IMG/VR virus record: IMGVR_UViG_3300034062_004697
Location: 1 to 24,320 of that record
Source of the DNA: a virus
Direction: 5' to 3' (one strand)
DNA: 24,320 nt
Under the pieces are notes generated by a model, which was not told the origin of the DNA, searched no databases, and worked only from the letters and a program-made list of their open reading frames with translations. The translations under genes and the position numbers were made by a program. This document shows, in pieces, positions 9,232 through 17,644 of the stretch (position 1 is the stretch's first letter; the number at the start of each line of letters is the position of its first letter).

Positions 9232-10039
9232 ATTTGTAATTAGACAAGACGGAGATACTGACAAGCAAATCAATATTCCTGTAGAACTTAAGTGGGACTA
9301 CTTGGGATTAGATATGGCAATTCAAGAGTACGAAAAAGAAGTAATAACGGAAGTTATTGGGGTTGGACGCGATTTTGAAATATCAAGGTTTGCACACGCA
9401 CCTGCCACAGGAACAACAAACAATACAGAGATTAATTACGAGTTTTATTTCTATTCAGGAGGTTCAATGAGTGATATTAACAATTGGAGAGTTAATTACC
9501 TAAGTGAAGGGTTTACACCTCAAGAGGTTTATTACTATGAAAACAATTTCACTAACTCATTTTTTAAATTAGATTTTTACGATACTCCTGATGACAAAAA
9601 ACAAACAAATTACCTAACAGTAATTTTACCAACACAACAGGGGTTGAAGATGGATGCTCAAATGCAAAGAACATTAGTGTCGATTAAAAAACCTGAATTT
9701 ATATTAGACTATGTTGGAGATAAAGAAGGTTTCTTTCTTTATTGGTTAAAGAAAAGAACATTTTTAGACATTGACACATTCTATATGAGTGCCAAATTCT
9801 ATAACGCCAAGACAGGTCAGTTTACAACTATGATGACTGGAAGAGGGACCACACCATTTGACCTGACTGAAGGACCACAAGCTCTAATGGAAAATAAGTA
9901 CTCGTTTGATGGTACTCAATTATTATACTACAAAGTTAAATTAGATTATCCAACACAAACATATCAAGTGTTTAACACTTACGGTCAAAGATTAGGGACA
10001 AATTTACCCATAAAATGGTATGAATATGTAAATCAATAA
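9218..10039 (+). CDS. Putative structural protein, 273 aa, family not recognised
   Basis: The start chosen is the ATG at 9218 (protein begins MSVNKFVIRQDGDTDKQINI), which overlaps the preceding stop by 14 bases. A TTG directly before it (9215) would add one residue and is less likely. The first 30 residues (FVIRQDGDTDKQINIPVELK) read like a short beta-rich docking segment. The rest contains acidic and aromatic stretches (YYYENNFTNSFFKLDFYDTP). There are no Cys residues, no membrane segments and no recognised motif. Its tight overlap with the 563-aa gene and two-base gap to the PKD-domain gene put it in the same baseplate transcription unit. It is most simply a small wedge or connector protein; this is inferred from context only. 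Confidence 0.6.
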   Translation: MSVNKFVIRQDGDTDKQINIPVELKWDYLGLDMAIQEYEKEVITEVIGVGRDFEISRFAHAPATGTTNNTEINYEFYFYSGGSMSDINNWRVNYLSEGFTPQEVYYYENNFTNSFFKLDFYDTPDDKKQTNYLTVILPTQQGLKMDAQMQRTLVSIKKPEFILDYVGDKEGFFLYWLKKRTFLDIDTFYMSAKFYNAKTGQFTTMMTGRGTTPFDLTEGPQALMENKYSFDGTQLLYYKVKLDYPTQTYQVFNTYGQRLGTNLPIKWYEYVNQ

Positions 10040-10041
10040 GA

Positions 10042-11130
10042 ATGTCAGATTATTATAAAATAACGGTATCGCCTGAAAACGTTGCAAGAGATTTATCCGT
10101 CGTTAATTACGATGGAACTTCTGTTGGGGTGTATTCTGCTATGACCAAAGTTGTTAGTTCGGGTCCAAACGGGGCTTCATTATTAACAAACTTAAGTGTC
10201 CCATTATTGTTCAGACAAACCGCTGTCGATGCGGGATACTATAGTCCATTTGACGGAGCGGTATTACAGAAAAATGTAGTTGCAAATTTTATATTTTCAT
10301 CCACAACGGCAAACCCATACGTATACAATATCTACAATACTTCAGACGAGTTCCAAAAGTTTTTAAACCTATCATCTTATAGAGTTGATTGGGGTGATAA
10401 CACTCCAAAACAAATAATAACGGGGTACACACCGAACACTCTTAATCATACATACGCATCTGCGACTCGTGAATACACAATAACCTTGGAACAAACAAAT
10501 CCATGGGGAGTGACAAAAGTTTCTAAAAAAATAAGTACTCCGTTCACTAACCCAACAATTTATAACCCAAAAGGAGAGGCGTTTTTTGCTCCTTCGTCAG
10601 GTAACTGGATAGGAACACCAGTATCGTATGATTATATATTTTCAGGAGATGCTGTTAACGTGGTATCGGCTCAAACATCGATTAACTACGTTACAATCCC
10701 ATTTACAGTTTCAGGATTGACCAAGTCAAGGGTGAACGAATTGGCTCAGTACGGGTCACCTAAGTTCCAAGTAGGGGTACCCGTAATTGCTAATGGACAA
10801 ATATGGGGAGCAATTTCCAACATGAATCCAACATTTACTGCTTACACTATAACAGGTGTTGATTATTATGACTATACAGATGGTACAACAATATTCTTCC
10901 AAGAATCTTCAGGATTGACTCAAAACAATTTACAGGCAAGTCCAATAACAAAAGACGAAGTTTTATTGAAAGTTGTTGACCAAGCTCAAATACAAACTGA
11001 CGTTTTTATTGAGAGAGGTAAGAATAGTGCGTATGAAAGGGTGATGAGAATAGGTGAGGTTGATAACTTAGGAGACATGATAAATTATGGTTACGGATTT
11101 TTTAATGTTATTAATAAAGAAAGAACGTAA
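10042..11130 (+). CDS. PKD-domain structural protein, 362 aa
   Basis: Residues about 80-165 fit a PKD-type beta-sandwich. The signature W-G-D-N (117-120, within YRVDWGDNTP), the N-H-T-Y element (135-138) and the following strand REYTITLEQTNPWG are typical of PKD repeats. PKD domains are carbohydrate- or protein-binding Ig-like folds, common on Bacteroidota surface proteins and on phage virion proteins. The regions on either side (1-80 and 170-362) are not recognised. The C-terminus (YERVMRIGEVDNLGDMINYG) reads as a conserved docking segment, possibly attaching it to the baseplate. The gene starts two bases after the preceding stop and ends the second transcription block: a spacer with a repeat of the promoter-like element follows. 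A role as a decorated baseplate arm or glycan-contact protein is inference. Confidence 0.65.
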   Translation: MSDYYKITVSPENVARDLSVVNYDGTSVGVYSAMTKVVSSGPNGASLLTNLSVPLLFRQTAVDAGYYSPFDGAVLQKNVVANFIFSSTTANPYVYNIYNTSDEFQKFLNLSSYRVDWGDNTPKQIITGYTPNTLNHTYASATREYTITLEQTNPWGVTKVSKKISTPFTNPTIYNPKGEAFFAPSSGNWIGTPVSYDYIFSGDAVNVVSAQTSINYVTIPFTVSGLTKSRVNELAQYGSPKFQVGVPVIANGQIWGAISNMNPTFTAYTITGVDYYDYTDGTTIFFQESSGLTQNNLQASPITKDEVLLKVVDQAQIQTDVFIERGKNSAYERVMRIGEVDNLGDMINYGYGFFNVINKERT

Positions 11131-11145
11131 ATGAAAAAAAGAACT

Positions 11146-11164
11146 AAACTATTTATAAATTAAA
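11146..11164 (+). promoter_or_regulatory. Candidate phage late promoter element, copy 3 (AAACTATTTATAAATTAAA)
   Basis: This is identical over 19 bases to the element at 2433-2451 and sits at nearly the same distance from its gene (ten bases before the ATG at 11174). The 43-base spacer holding it is one of only a few noncoding gaps in the window. The identity of element and spacing is direct observation; promoter or leader function is inference. Confidence 0.5.
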
Positions 11165-11173
11165 TAAGACAAA

Positions 11174-12082
11174 ATGGCAATAGGCTCATACGGTACAATA
11201 AGACCATCAGATGTCTCACCACAAGATGTTGAGATTATCATGAACTACACTCCAACAAGGGATGTGACAGACCAGTTCGTGCTTACGCAATTGGATGCAC
11301 AGACTTTACTTAGACCTTATTTCAATAATACTGAGACAGGTGGAAATGCAGGAGTTGAAGTATTAGGAGGATTATATAATCTAACATTACCTGCAAATCA
11401 ATTTAATGCTTTAGGTATCTACACATTATACATAAGACCAGCCCAAATAAGAACTGTAATCACTGATTGTGGTGTTTTAAGTGCGTTACCAAACGTAAAA
11501 GGTATTATAATTGATATTACTAACGTACCAACAGAATACCAAAACAAGTTTGTACCTCAAGGGCTTGTTGGATTCAGAATTGAATACTTAAATCCTGACG
11601 GTTCCAAAATACCTAACTTTTTTAGAGTTGTAACTTCAAGTTTCTATTGTGAACCTGTTGTAACTAATGAAGTTAATACGACTCAAAAATCAATTAGATA
11701 TAGATATGTTGATGGAGATTCAAATCTTATTTTCTTAACACTATCACCATCATCTTCACCAACAAACAAACCAAACGCAACTCCATTTATTGGGCAGCCG
11801 AATCAAGACATTATTATTACTAATACGTTCTTCAATCCAATAACGTTAGAAGTAGAAATGGTTGAATACGATATATCATCTCTTGCAATTGCTCTTTACG
11901 GTAATCAAACTAAATCTATTGATGATGGTATCTACACAATCTACGATAGTCAAAACAATATCTACAGACAATACAACTTGTATGAGATTAGAGACCAATT
12001 TAATGCATTGTTATATGAGGTTAGACAGAATAGAAATGATAATATTGATTTCAGTAAAAACTTTACAAATATAACAACCTAA
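11174..12082 (+). CDS. Putative baseplate structural protein, 302 aa, family not recognised
   Basis: This is the first gene after the third promoter-like element. The product has no Cys-rich, membrane or catalytic motif. Its N-terminal half contains alternating hydrophobic strands (LYTLYIRPAQIRTVI and IKGIIIDI-like patterns), suggesting a beta-rich fold. A Ser/Pro/Asn linker (about 193-207, LSPSSSPTNKP) divides it from a C-terminal part. The end looks helical (IRDQFNALLYEVRQNRND), possibly for oligomerisation. The stop overlaps the next start by one base (TAATG), so it is probably translated together with the I-like protein and may be its wedge partner. No family was recognised, so the assignment is from position. 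Confidence 0.6.
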   Translation: MAIGSYGTIRPSDVSPQDVEIIMNYTPTRDVTDQFVLTQLDAQTLLRPYFNNTETGGNAGVEVLGGLYNLTLPANQFNALGIYTLYIRPAQIRTVITDCGVLSALPNVKGIIIDITNVPTEYQNKFVPQGLVGFRIEYLNPDGSKIPNFFRVVTSSFYCEPVVTNEVNTTQKSIRYRYVDGDSNLIFLTLSPSSSPTNKPNATPFIGQPNQDIIITNTFFNPITLEVEMVEYDISSLAIALYGNQTKSIDDGIYTIYDSQNNIYRQYNLYEIRDQFNALLYEVRQNRNDNIDFSKNFTNITT

Positions 12083-15069
12083 TGGCGATAACGCAAAAGA
12101 CGACAAAATACTTTTACCCTCCAAGACCTGGTAGTGGTGCTGCAACCTTCTCTGACAATATTGTAGGATTACAAACAGTTGAGGGTGGTGGACTTACGCA
12201 AGGTAACTTTGAGTTCACAACTTCAGTGGTTGAAAAGGTTAATAGAACTTTTAGTGTTGGAGCGTTTTCTGAACCTATTAATTTAGGTGATTTAAATATT
12301 AATGATTTAGCTGAGAGTAGAAGAATTATGGCAACACAGTTTAGGGTTTATCCTAACTACGATGTGTCACAAGTCTTAAACTTCTCAATGTATGGTTCGT
12401 TGAGTAAAAGATTTCAAGTATCTATTACAAAAATTATTAATTATTTTCCAGCAGCGTTAGATGTTATTTTCACTAACTTGGATTTTACTACAGGCGCCAC
12501 TGCAACTAATATTCTTTACGACCCTGTCGAAGATGAAACTTACTTTCAAGTGAATGTTGATAGGATTAACAATCCTTTTGATATTGATTACTCAGTAAGT
12601 GCTGCAACCAACTTATCGGTTAGAGAAATACTTGTTTCTCCTTATAGAAATTTATATAACACTTACTTAGATTACTCTGTTAGTATTAATGATAACATAT
12701 ACAATATTGTCTCATTCTTACCATCGGAAAATTTAACGACAGGGTTTATTCAATTCTATGTTTCGGGGGCTCCTTTTGGTACTACCGCAACAACAACCAA
12801 TGAAAATTTTCAAATAAGACCAAACGACTTAATTACAGATAAAATATTTTCCGAAGATTTCGATGAGGTTGAAAAATTTTTATTAAATAGATTGGTAAGA
12901 CCAGAATATACAGCAGCATTCCAAGTACCCGCTCAAACTGAAAATGGGGAATTTTATGTTAAGTATCAACAAGTAACATGGCCAAAAGACGGTGGATGGA
13001 ATTTAGATATTAGGTCTTTCTTATTCGACGATTATTTAACGACATTGGAGACAATTGCCGTTGATTTAGATTCTTTTAAAAGTAATTTAATATCAAGATT
13101 TTTAGTTACAGATTCTTTAAAAGAGTTTGACACCTTAGGACAAAAAGTTGAAAAAATATTTCAAATTTATGGTAGAAGTTTTGACCAAGTAAAACAGTTT
13201 ATTGATGCGTTGTCATATATGAATTCGGTTAACTATAATCCGTCAAACGACATTCCATCACAATTACTTGTAAACTTGTCTCAAACTTTAGGATGGACTT
13301 CAAATTTTTCTCCAATTACAAATGAAGATTTTTTAAGTTCTGTGTTTGGAAATACAACAACTCCAACATACCCTGGTTATGCAAGAGCTCTAACTCCTAC
13401 GGAATTAAATTATGCTTTTTATAGAAACTTAATTCTTAATGCTGCTTATCTATTCAAATCTAAAGGTACGAGAAGGTCGATTGAGTTTTTAATGAGATTA
13501 ATAGGTGCTCCTGAATCGTTAATTGAATTCAACGAACACATATATCTTGCAGACCAAAGAATTAATTTAGACCAATTCTATACTCAATGGGCTAGTATTT
13601 CGGGAGGAACCTATGTTGAGGACACTCCAACATTTTTACCTGGTGAGACATATAAAATTAAAGGTAAGATATATTCAGGGTTTACTTCAACTTCAACATA
13701 CGAAGATGTTAATGTTAGATTAGAAGATTATCCTATTGATGCTTTAGGGTTCCCTGCCGCACCTTTAAATACAGAAGACTATTTCTTCCAATTAGGTGCG
13801 GGATGGTATGAAGTCACACCACAACACAGAAGCCCTGACCAAGTTAGAATAACAGGTAGTGTTTATACAGGTCAAAACTATGATATTCAAACAACCTTAA
13901 CTCCATTCTCATATGGTCAACCCTACTTGGATAGGTTTAGAGATTTTCCTTATATGACTGAAGGATTTAAACTAACTCAAGTAGTGGATAATAATAAATC
14001 ATGGTTAGAAGAGGACAATAGAATTAGGGTTTCTACTAACGCTGACTATAACGCCTACTATTATGTGGATAATGAAAAATTAGTATTAAACGTTAAAAAC
14101 GTTGACCTTTTCTTAAATCCATCACAAGGACTTGTTTATGACGTTTGGGAACAGTCAAAAAGATATGACTATCCGATACCTGAATCAGGTTTAACTGTCG
14201 GATATCCTGTCCCAGGTGGAGTAGATTGGACTTTTGTTAAGCCAGAACCAAAAAAGAAAACATTCTTTGAATTTTCTCAAACATTTTGGGAGAATATGAT
14301 TAATGTTAGAAATAGACAATACATTAGTGATGGTAAAACTGGAGGGTACCCAACACTTCAGTCAATATGGTGGAAGTACATTGAACAAGAACAAACAATC
14401 AATATTCCAAATAACAAGTATACGTATCAAAAATTAATTGATTACGTAGATGGTATTGGGCCTTATTGGATGAAGTTAGTGGAACAGATGGTTCCCGCAA
14501 CAACAATATGGAATACAGGGGTTAGAATGGAAAACTCTGTATTACACAAACAAAAGTTTGTTTATAGAAGACAAAGAGGATGCCAGTTCATACCAGTACC
14601 TGTTGACCCTTGTTATATTATTTCAAACATATTTGATTACACCTGTACCACGGAATTTACAGACTTTAATATATACCCATGGTTGAATGGGGATATTCAG
14701 GTTAGTAACTTCAATAGTATCTTATCAAACAGAGTTAATTCAATGTTGGCATCTAGTGGACTTACCCTAAACGATTGTATTCAAAATTCGGTTGAAAGTA
14801 ATTGGTATGTTGATTTACGAATAGCTGGTGATATTATTATACAAGAACTATTCTACACAGGGTATGGTTTAACAGACGTACCTTCAAACAGAGCTTGGAG
14901 AAACGCCTTAATTCAATACCTACCACAATTATATGACTTTGGTTATACGTATTACTTGAATGGTAATGTTTTAACAATAACTAGTCTAACGTGTACGGAT
15001 AGAAATCTTGATGAAATTCTATCATTAAATTCAGGAATAAACATCAGCATAAATTGTAAGGCTAACTAA
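12082..15069 (+). CDS. Large baseplate wedge protein with P2 gpI-like segment (gp7-like role)
   Basis: This 995-residue protein contains a segment at about residues 330-480 that fits the P2 gpI / phage tail protein I family. Residues 395-405 read LLVNLSQTLGW (compare the family's L-L-x-x-L-A-x-x-L-G-W/L), and 459-475 include KSKGTRRSIEFLMRL, the highly conserved K/R-G-T-R-R-x-(I/L)-x-x-L-L element. P2 gpI acts next to gpJ in the baseplate; in T4 the larger gp7 has an equivalent place in the wedge, and the length here is close to that of gp7 (about 1030). Flanking regions of over 300 residues on each side are unrecognised. The Cys-bearing C-terminus (from about 833) could contact the fibre proteins encoded next. 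Both gene junctions are TAATG one-base overlaps, which suggests coupled translation. Confidence 0.78.
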   Translation: MAITQKTTKYFYPPRPGSGAATFSDNIVGLQTVEGGGLTQGNFEFTTSVVEKVNRTFSVGAFSEPINLGDLNINDLAESRRIMATQFRVYPNYDVSQVLNFSMYGSLSKRFQVSITKIINYFPAALDVIFTNLDFTTGATATNILYDPVEDETYFQVNVDRINNPFDIDYSVSAATNLSVREILVSPYRNLYNTYLDYSVSINDNIYNIVSFLPSENLTTGFIQFYVSGAPFGTTATTTNENFQIRPNDLITDKIFSEDFDEVEKFLLNRLVRPEYTAAFQVPAQTENGEFYVKYQQVTWPKDGGWNLDIRSFLFDDYLTTLETIAVDLDSFKSNLISRFLVTDSLKEFDTLGQKVEKIFQIYGRSFDQVKQFIDALSYMNSVNYNPSNDIPSQLLVNLSQTLGWTSNFSPITNEDFLSSVFGNTTTPTYPGYARALTPTELNYAFYRNLILNAAYLFKSKGTRRSIEFLMRLIGAPESLIEFNEHIYLADQRINLDQFYTQWASISGGTYVEDTPTFLPGETYKIKGKIYSGFTSTSTYEDVNVRLEDYPIDALGFPAAPLNTEDYFFQLGAGWYEVTPQHRSPDQVRITGSVYTGQNYDIQTTLTPFSYGQPYLDRFRDFPYMTEGFKLTQVVDNNKSWLEEDNRIRVSTNADYNAYYYVDNEKLVLNVKNVDLFLNPSQGLVYDVWEQSKRYDYPIPESGLTVGYPVPGGVDWTFVKPEPKKKTFFEFSQTFWENMINVRNRQYISDGKTGGYPTLQSIWWKYIEQEQTINIPNNKYTYQKLIDYVDGIGPYWMKLVEQMVPATTIWNTGVRMENSVLHKQKFVYRRQRGCQFIPVPVDPCYIISNIFDYTCTTEFTDFNIYPWLNGDIQVSNFNSILSNRVNSMLASSGLTLNDCIQNSVESNWYVDLRIAGDIIIQELFYTGYGLTDVPSNRAWRNALIQYLPQLYDFGYTYYLNGNVLTITSLTCTDRNLDEILSLNSGINISINCKAN

Positions 15070-17204
15070 TGGCATCATTTGATTATAACTTATCGATAAC
15101 AGGAGACTGTAGTAATACCAATAATGGTATTATAAGTTTATCCTTATTAGGAGGTACTCCTCCATACACTGTACAATGGCAGTCACCTTTGACTCAAGTT
15201 GATTTGGTTACAACAGGGGCTTCGATAGTGACAGGATTATCTGCGTCAACATATACCGCCAGAGTTAACGATAGTACATTACCTACCAACCAAGAATTCT
15301 ATATTAATGTACCCGTTTCGAGTGGAGTTTGTGCGTCAATTCTTTCAGTACAAGATACAACTTGTAATTCGGATAATGGGTCGGTTGTCGGTACATCAAC
15401 ATCACAATATTCGTCAACAAATTTCTATTTGTTGGGGATGGATAATAGTTTAATTCAATCTGGTGTTACAAACACACCTGAATTTACTTTTGGGGGATTA
15501 AGTGCGGGTACCTATTTCCTTCTTGCTGAAGATTTGGGAGGATGTTCAGGTATAACACAAAGTTTTATTATCGATACTTCTGAAGAGTTTAGTTTTGGTT
15601 TGTACGTAGTTCCTAACTCTAGTTGCGGTGGAGTACCTATTGGTAAAATTACCGTAACAGGGGAAACAGGGTTAGCTCCTTTTACTTATCTGTGGAGTGA
15701 TGGTCAAACGGGTAGTACTATTACAGGGTTAACAAAAGGTAACTATTCAGTCGCTGTGACAGATGCTTACGGATGTACAAAATCAATGGAAGGGTCGGTA
15801 ACTGACGTTAACGTTATTGGACTTGGACTTATAACTTCAGTATCACCATCATGTTTACAAAGTAATGGGTCAATTAGTTTAACCATTACAGGTGGAACCG
15901 CGCCATTTTACTATTCAGCCTCAACAGGTAATGTTGAAATATCTTATGGTAGAACATTCTCAATATCAGGATTATCTGCGGGAGATTATAACTTCCAAGT
16001 AACTGATGCAGGATTTTGTCAGACATTTGCGGGAACGACTTTACAAACGCCTGGAGGAATAACTTCAGTATCTGTAAATAATCAAAATTCAACTTGTTCA
16101 AGTACTGATGGCTCAATTCAGATTTCAGTTGTTGGAGGAACAACACCTTATACATATACTTTAATCTATCCATCAGGAGCACAAACAAACATCAACAATT
16201 CACAAACAACTCAATTATTTGACGGATTAGGAAGTGGAACTTATACAGTTGCGGTTTCTGACAATTCGGGATGTTCGTATATTCAAGAGATAACAATAAT
16301 CACTGAGAATAAATTTACGATATCTACAGACGTTGTGTCAACAAGTTGTAACCAAAATAATGGACAAGTTACCATCTATTCAACAACAGGGGGAACAATG
16401 CCTTTGGATTATTCTGTTGACGGAATTTTCAATGTGATAGACACAAACTTAAGTGCGGTAACCTTTAATAATTTATCCGCAGGAACACATACCGTTTCAG
16501 TGACAGATTCTGATGGGTGTACTCAAACTGCAAATATTTTAATACCATTTAGCCAACGATTAGATTACTCATTATTCACAACATCTTGTGGTAGTGGTGA
16601 TAGTGGTAAAATAACTGCCTTTATTAGTTCAGGTGAACCACCGTTTAGTTTTAATTGGTCGGACAACGTACCGAATGAACCACAGCAAATACAAGTAACA
16701 GGTTTAACAGGGGGGTCATATAGTTTAACTGTTGTTGATGCTAACGGATGTACACTTTCGAGAAACGCTACAATAACTTGTAATAAAAACTATGCTTCTT
16801 ATCAAACATATGTAATGGGTGCAGAAGTATTCAATATTACGTCACCAACTAAATTTGGTTTATTACAAATGTTAAACGAAGGATTCTTTGATTTAACAAC
16901 AGGAAATACTAGTTGTGATTTAATTAGTGCAACATTCACTGCGAAAGTGTCGGTAAACCCTGCAGGACTAACTGCACAACAAGAATTTTTTACTTCAACA
17001 TCTTTGGTACAGGCTCCAAGTGATAATACATGGTACAACACAGTCAAATCTTTGTTACTAAGTATTCCTGGTGTGGGTAACGTAACTATAGACCAATTAA
17101 ATAATCAAATAACGATTGAAACAAGTAGAAATAATACTTCATTAGAAGGACAAGAAATTGTTTTAGACTTAGTAATTGTTTATGACATAATCTGTTTATC
17201 ATGA
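15069..17204 (+). CDS. SprB-repeat surface protein, seven Ig-like repeats
   Basis: Residues 5-571 form seven tandem repeats of 76-87 residues, each led by a Cys (14, 99, 186, 262, 343, 427, 507). The pattern is C-x(4-6)-G-x-I-x(5-6)-G-G-T-x-P-(Y/F)-x-(Y/V)-x-W/S, then G-L-(S/T)-x-G-x-Y-x-(V/L)-x-V-x-D-x-x-G-C. This is the signature of SprB repeats, known from the mobile adhesin of gliding Flavobacterium and related Bacteroidota. The last 140 residues (572-711) are a different domain without the pattern and may anchor the protein to the tail. There is no signal peptide or type IX secretion signal, which fits a virion protein rather than a cell-surface adhesin. The gene starts with a TAATG overlap and ends with an ATGA overlap into the next gene. 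A role in host contact is inference. Confidence 0.8.
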   Translation: MASFDYNLSITGDCSNTNNGIISLSLLGGTPPYTVQWQSPLTQVDLVTTGASIVTGLSASTYTARVNDSTLPTNQEFYINVPVSSGVCASILSVQDTTCNSDNGSVVGTSTSQYSSTNFYLLGMDNSLIQSGVTNTPEFTFGGLSAGTYFLLAEDLGGCSGITQSFIIDTSEEFSFGLYVVPNSSCGGVPIGKITVTGETGLAPFTYLWSDGQTGSTITGLTKGNYSVAVTDAYGCTKSMEGSVTDVNVIGLGLITSVSPSCLQSNGSISLTITGGTAPFYYSASTGNVEISYGRTFSISGLSAGDYNFQVTDAGFCQTFAGTTLQTPGGITSVSVNNQNSTCSSTDGSIQISVVGGTTPYTYTLIYPSGAQTNINNSQTTQLFDGLGSGTYTVAVSDNSGCSYIQEITIITENKFTISTDVVSTSCNQNNGQVTIYSTTGGTMPLDYSVDGIFNVIDTNLSAVTFNNLSAGTHTVSVTDSDGCTQTANILIPFSQRLDYSLFTTSCGSGDSGKITAFISSGEPPFSFNWSDNVPNEPQQIQVTGLTGGSYSLTVVDANGCTLSRNATITCNKNYASYQTYVMGAEVFNITSPTKFGLLQMLNEGFFDLTTGNTSCDLISATFTAKVSVNPAGLTAQQEFFTSTSLVQAPSDNTWYNTVKSLLLSIPGVGNVTIDQLNNQITIETSRNNTSLEGQEIVLDLVIVYDIICLS
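15081..16781 (+). repeat. Seven SprB-like protein repeats (diverged at DNA level)
   Basis: Leading cysteines at residues 14, 99, 186, 262, 343, 427 and 507 mark seven units. The GGT-x-P-(Y/F) element is clear in units 1, 4 and 5 (GGTPPYTVQW, GGTAPFYYS, GGTTPYTYT) and altered in others (ETGLAPFTYLW, GGTMPLDY, SGEPPFSFNW). DNA identity between units is low, so the duplications are old, unlike the collagen-like repeats further right. Confidence 0.75.
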
Positions 17205-17560
17205 CACAAGTTAGAATAACCGAAATATCAGGGGGTACTTACCCTATTCAAGTTTACATAGCAGATATCTATGGTAACAACAGTACTTTAATAGGTACTA
17301 TTAGTTCGGGACCTGTTCCACCAACAGTGAAATATAATACTGTTATACCTAGTATTTTTCAGAATGCGCCACAAATAATGTTAACATTAGTTGACTCAAA
17401 TAATTGTGTTGTCTTTAAAATATTAGATTGTACTTTCGGATGTGACTTCCAAATCACAATTGAATTAGCATCTTGTGTTGTTAACATCGACATCCAAGAA
17501 TCAAATTGTAATTTTAATATATATTCTTCCGATGCGTCGTGTGAAATATATCTCGCATAG
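17201..17560 (+). CDS. Small Cys-periodic protein, 119 aa, unknown
   Basis: The ATG overlaps the previous stop by four bases (ATGA), so the gene is coupled to the SprB-repeat gene. The first 68 residues look beta-stranded (TYPIQVYIADIYGNN). The last 39 residues are unusual: Cys at 81, 92, 103 and 114 are exactly 11 residues apart, with strand-like I-x-I or V-x-I stretches between them, and further Cys at 69 and 77. This may be a small stacked-strand fold with regular cysteines, or a minor attachment protein for the fibres. The PIQVYIADI stretch resembles PFNIYVDDV in the 541-aa protein, so the N-terminal parts could be related. It ends with TAG, the only TAG stop of the window. No family was recognised. 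Confidence 0.6.
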   Translation: MTQVRITEISGGTYPIQVYIADIYGNNSTLIGTISSGPVPPTVKYNTVIPSIFQNAPQIMLTLVDSNNCVVFKILDCTFGCDFQITIELASCVVNIDIQESNCNFNIYSSDASCEIYLA

Positions 17561-17590
17561 TTAAAAATAAATTCATTTTATTATTTTTAA
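17561..17590 (+). terminator. Perfect 10-bp inverted repeat, possible terminator
   Basis: TTAAAAATAA (17561-17570) is the exact reverse complement of TTATTTTTAA (17581-17590), with a ten-base loop. It begins directly after the TAG of the 119-aa gene and lies in the 84-base spacer before the fibre gene. The stem is all A/T and no T-run follows it, so it would be a weak terminator; it could also be a protein-binding or RNA-processing site. Confidence 0.4.
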
Positions 17591-17620
17591 GATAGTTGGT
17601 AAGGAAATAGAATACTTGCG

Positions 17621-17637
17621 GTATTTATTTAATAAAA
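17621..17637 (+). promoter_or_regulatory. Candidate promoter element, variant (TATTTATTTAATAAAA)
   Basis: The TATTTAT core shared with the elements at 11, 2436 and 11149 occurs here as TATTTATTTAATAAAA, ending eight bases before the ATG at 17645. It follows the inverted repeat at 17561-17590, a sensible order of terminator then promoter. The match is weaker than between the other copies. Confidence 0.3.
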
Positions 17638-17644
17638 ACAGCGG

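Noticed and set aside
11131-11163. Small open frame (MKKRTKLFIN) right after the PKD-domain gene
   Set aside because: Ten codons only, and it overlaps the repeated promoter-like element; the same element before 2460 has no such frame, so the DNA motif is the conserved part.
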